Below are positions 5,661 through 6,158 of a stretch of 6,158 bases of DNA, piece after piece. The notes beneath the pieces were generated by a model, which was not told where the DNA came from, ran no database searches, and worked only from the letters and a program-made list of their open reading frames with translations. The first letter of the stretch is position 1. Each line of letters starts with the position of its first letter. The stretch comes from Myxococcales bacterium. GTDB lineage: Bacteria > Myxococcota_A > Polyangia > Polyangiales > Polyangiaceae. Location of the stretch: positions 1 through 6,158 of the forward strand of contig JAHFDX010000246.1 of assembly GCA_023248785.1 (NCBI GenBank), read 5' to 3'. Position numbers and translations under genes: made by a program.

Positions 5661-6158
5661 ATGCGCGCTCTTTGGCCACCCGTCGTCGCAACGTTGACAG
5701 CAATTGCTTGCTCGAGCGGGACCGAACAAGCCGAATGCAGATCAGCGCAACTTGTCGTCGGCGTGCAAGCCCAACCAGCGATTGCAAGCGTAGTTTCGAG
5801 TTACGTAATCACCGCGACTCGCGATGGTCACGAGGTCGCGCGCCAAGCGTTCGATGCGTCGTCCTCCGTAAAACCGCTCTTCCCCTTTGAACTTGCAGTT
5901 ACGTCCGATATTTCGTCATCGCTTTCAGTCCGAATCGAAGCGTCCGAACTCACCACCGCCGCAAACGGCACGCTTACGCCCGCTCCGATCATTACACGGC
6001 TCGCGACGGCACCGTTCATTTGCGGCGAAAAAAAGCTCGTACGCATGCAGCTCGAAGCCAACTGCGCCACGTTTGGATCACTCGGTGCGCTTGGTCCTTT
6101 GTGCACGGCTCCGCAAACGTGCTCATCCGGCCGGTGCATCGACAGCACACTGCTTGCG
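5661..6158 (+). CDS. Cys-rich lipoprotein, partial (runs off the window end)
   Basis: An open frame with no stop from the ATG at 5661 to the last base, giving 166 residues of an incomplete protein. It starts 6 bases after the stop of the monooxygenase gene, with GAGAG overlapping that stop, so translational coupling is likely. MRALWPPVVATLTAIAC is a probable lipoprotein signal peptide with Cys17, although Ala at -3 is a weaker lipobox. Residues about 30-95 look like a beta-rich domain (QLVVGVQ, SSYVITATRDG, SLSVRIEAS). Cys121, Cys135, Cys148, Cys154 and Cys159 lie in a disulfide-type cluster (PLCTAPQTCSSGRC). This C-terminal pattern, KKLVRMQLEANC followed by C..QTC..GRC, is seen in myxobacterial exported proteins of unknown function. 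No catalytic residues are recognisable. Codon use agrees with its neighbours. It is probably co-transcribed with the two lipoprotein genes upstream. Confidence 0.78.
   Translation, partial: MRALWPPVVATLTAIACSSGTEQAECRSAQLVVGVQAQPAIASVVSSYVITATRDGHEVARQAFDASSSVKPLFPFELAVTSDISSSLSVRIEASELTTAANGTLTPAPIITRLATAPFICGEKKLVRMQLEANCATFGSLGALGPLCTAPQTCSSGRCIDSTLLA

Noticed and set aside
5828..6148. Minus-strand frame of 106 codons at the right edge
   Set aside because: The opposite strand has an uninterrupted frame from 5661 to the end with a signal peptide and Cys pattern typical of lipoproteins.

Overview
The window looks like chromosomal DNA of a delta-proteobacterium of the myxobacterial type (Polyangia-like). 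This is inferred from moderately high GC, the density of small exported lipoproteins, a Pro-rich-linker outer-membrane protein, a CX4CH cytochrome lipoprotein, and a PHM-type copper monooxygenase. No rRNA, tRNA, CRISPR, insertion sequence or phage gene was seen. The layout is that of an ordinary accessory region, not an obvious mobile island.

Left part (1-2334). A minus-strand ferritin-like di-iron protein (109-813) is divergent from a small plus-strand lipoprotein (968-1273). The lipoprotein ends at a clear intrinsic terminator (1299-1324). Convergent to it is a minus-strand outer-membrane protein (1390-2334) with a signal peptide, a Pro-rich linker, a soluble domain and a beta-barrel-like C-terminus.

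Middle part (2335-4077). A minus-strand LarE-type sulfur transferase (2515-3381) carries three cysteines (CxxC plus one), which points to the iron-sulfur form of the enzyme. It lies downstream of a minus-strand DoxX-like four-helix membrane protein (3508-3918). A 14-bp-stem hairpin lies between these two genes. The divergent gap 3919-4077 holds three short palindromes that may be regulatory.

Right part (4078-6158). Three plus-strand genes for exported lipoproteins are arranged head to tail: a c-type-cytochrome-like lipoprotein with a CX4CH haem motif, a two-copper monooxygenase homologue of the PHM/DBM family, and a Cys-rich lipoprotein that runs off the window end. The monooxygenase keeps both histidine sets of PHM. 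At the position of the third CuM ligand (Met314 in PHM) it has His, and it lacks the Arg and Tyr that hold the peptide substrate in PHM. The working inference is an envelope-anchored copper oxidation module, possibly fed electrons by the neighbouring cytochrome. This is the most interesting part of the window. Its substrate and electron donor cannot be read from the sequence.
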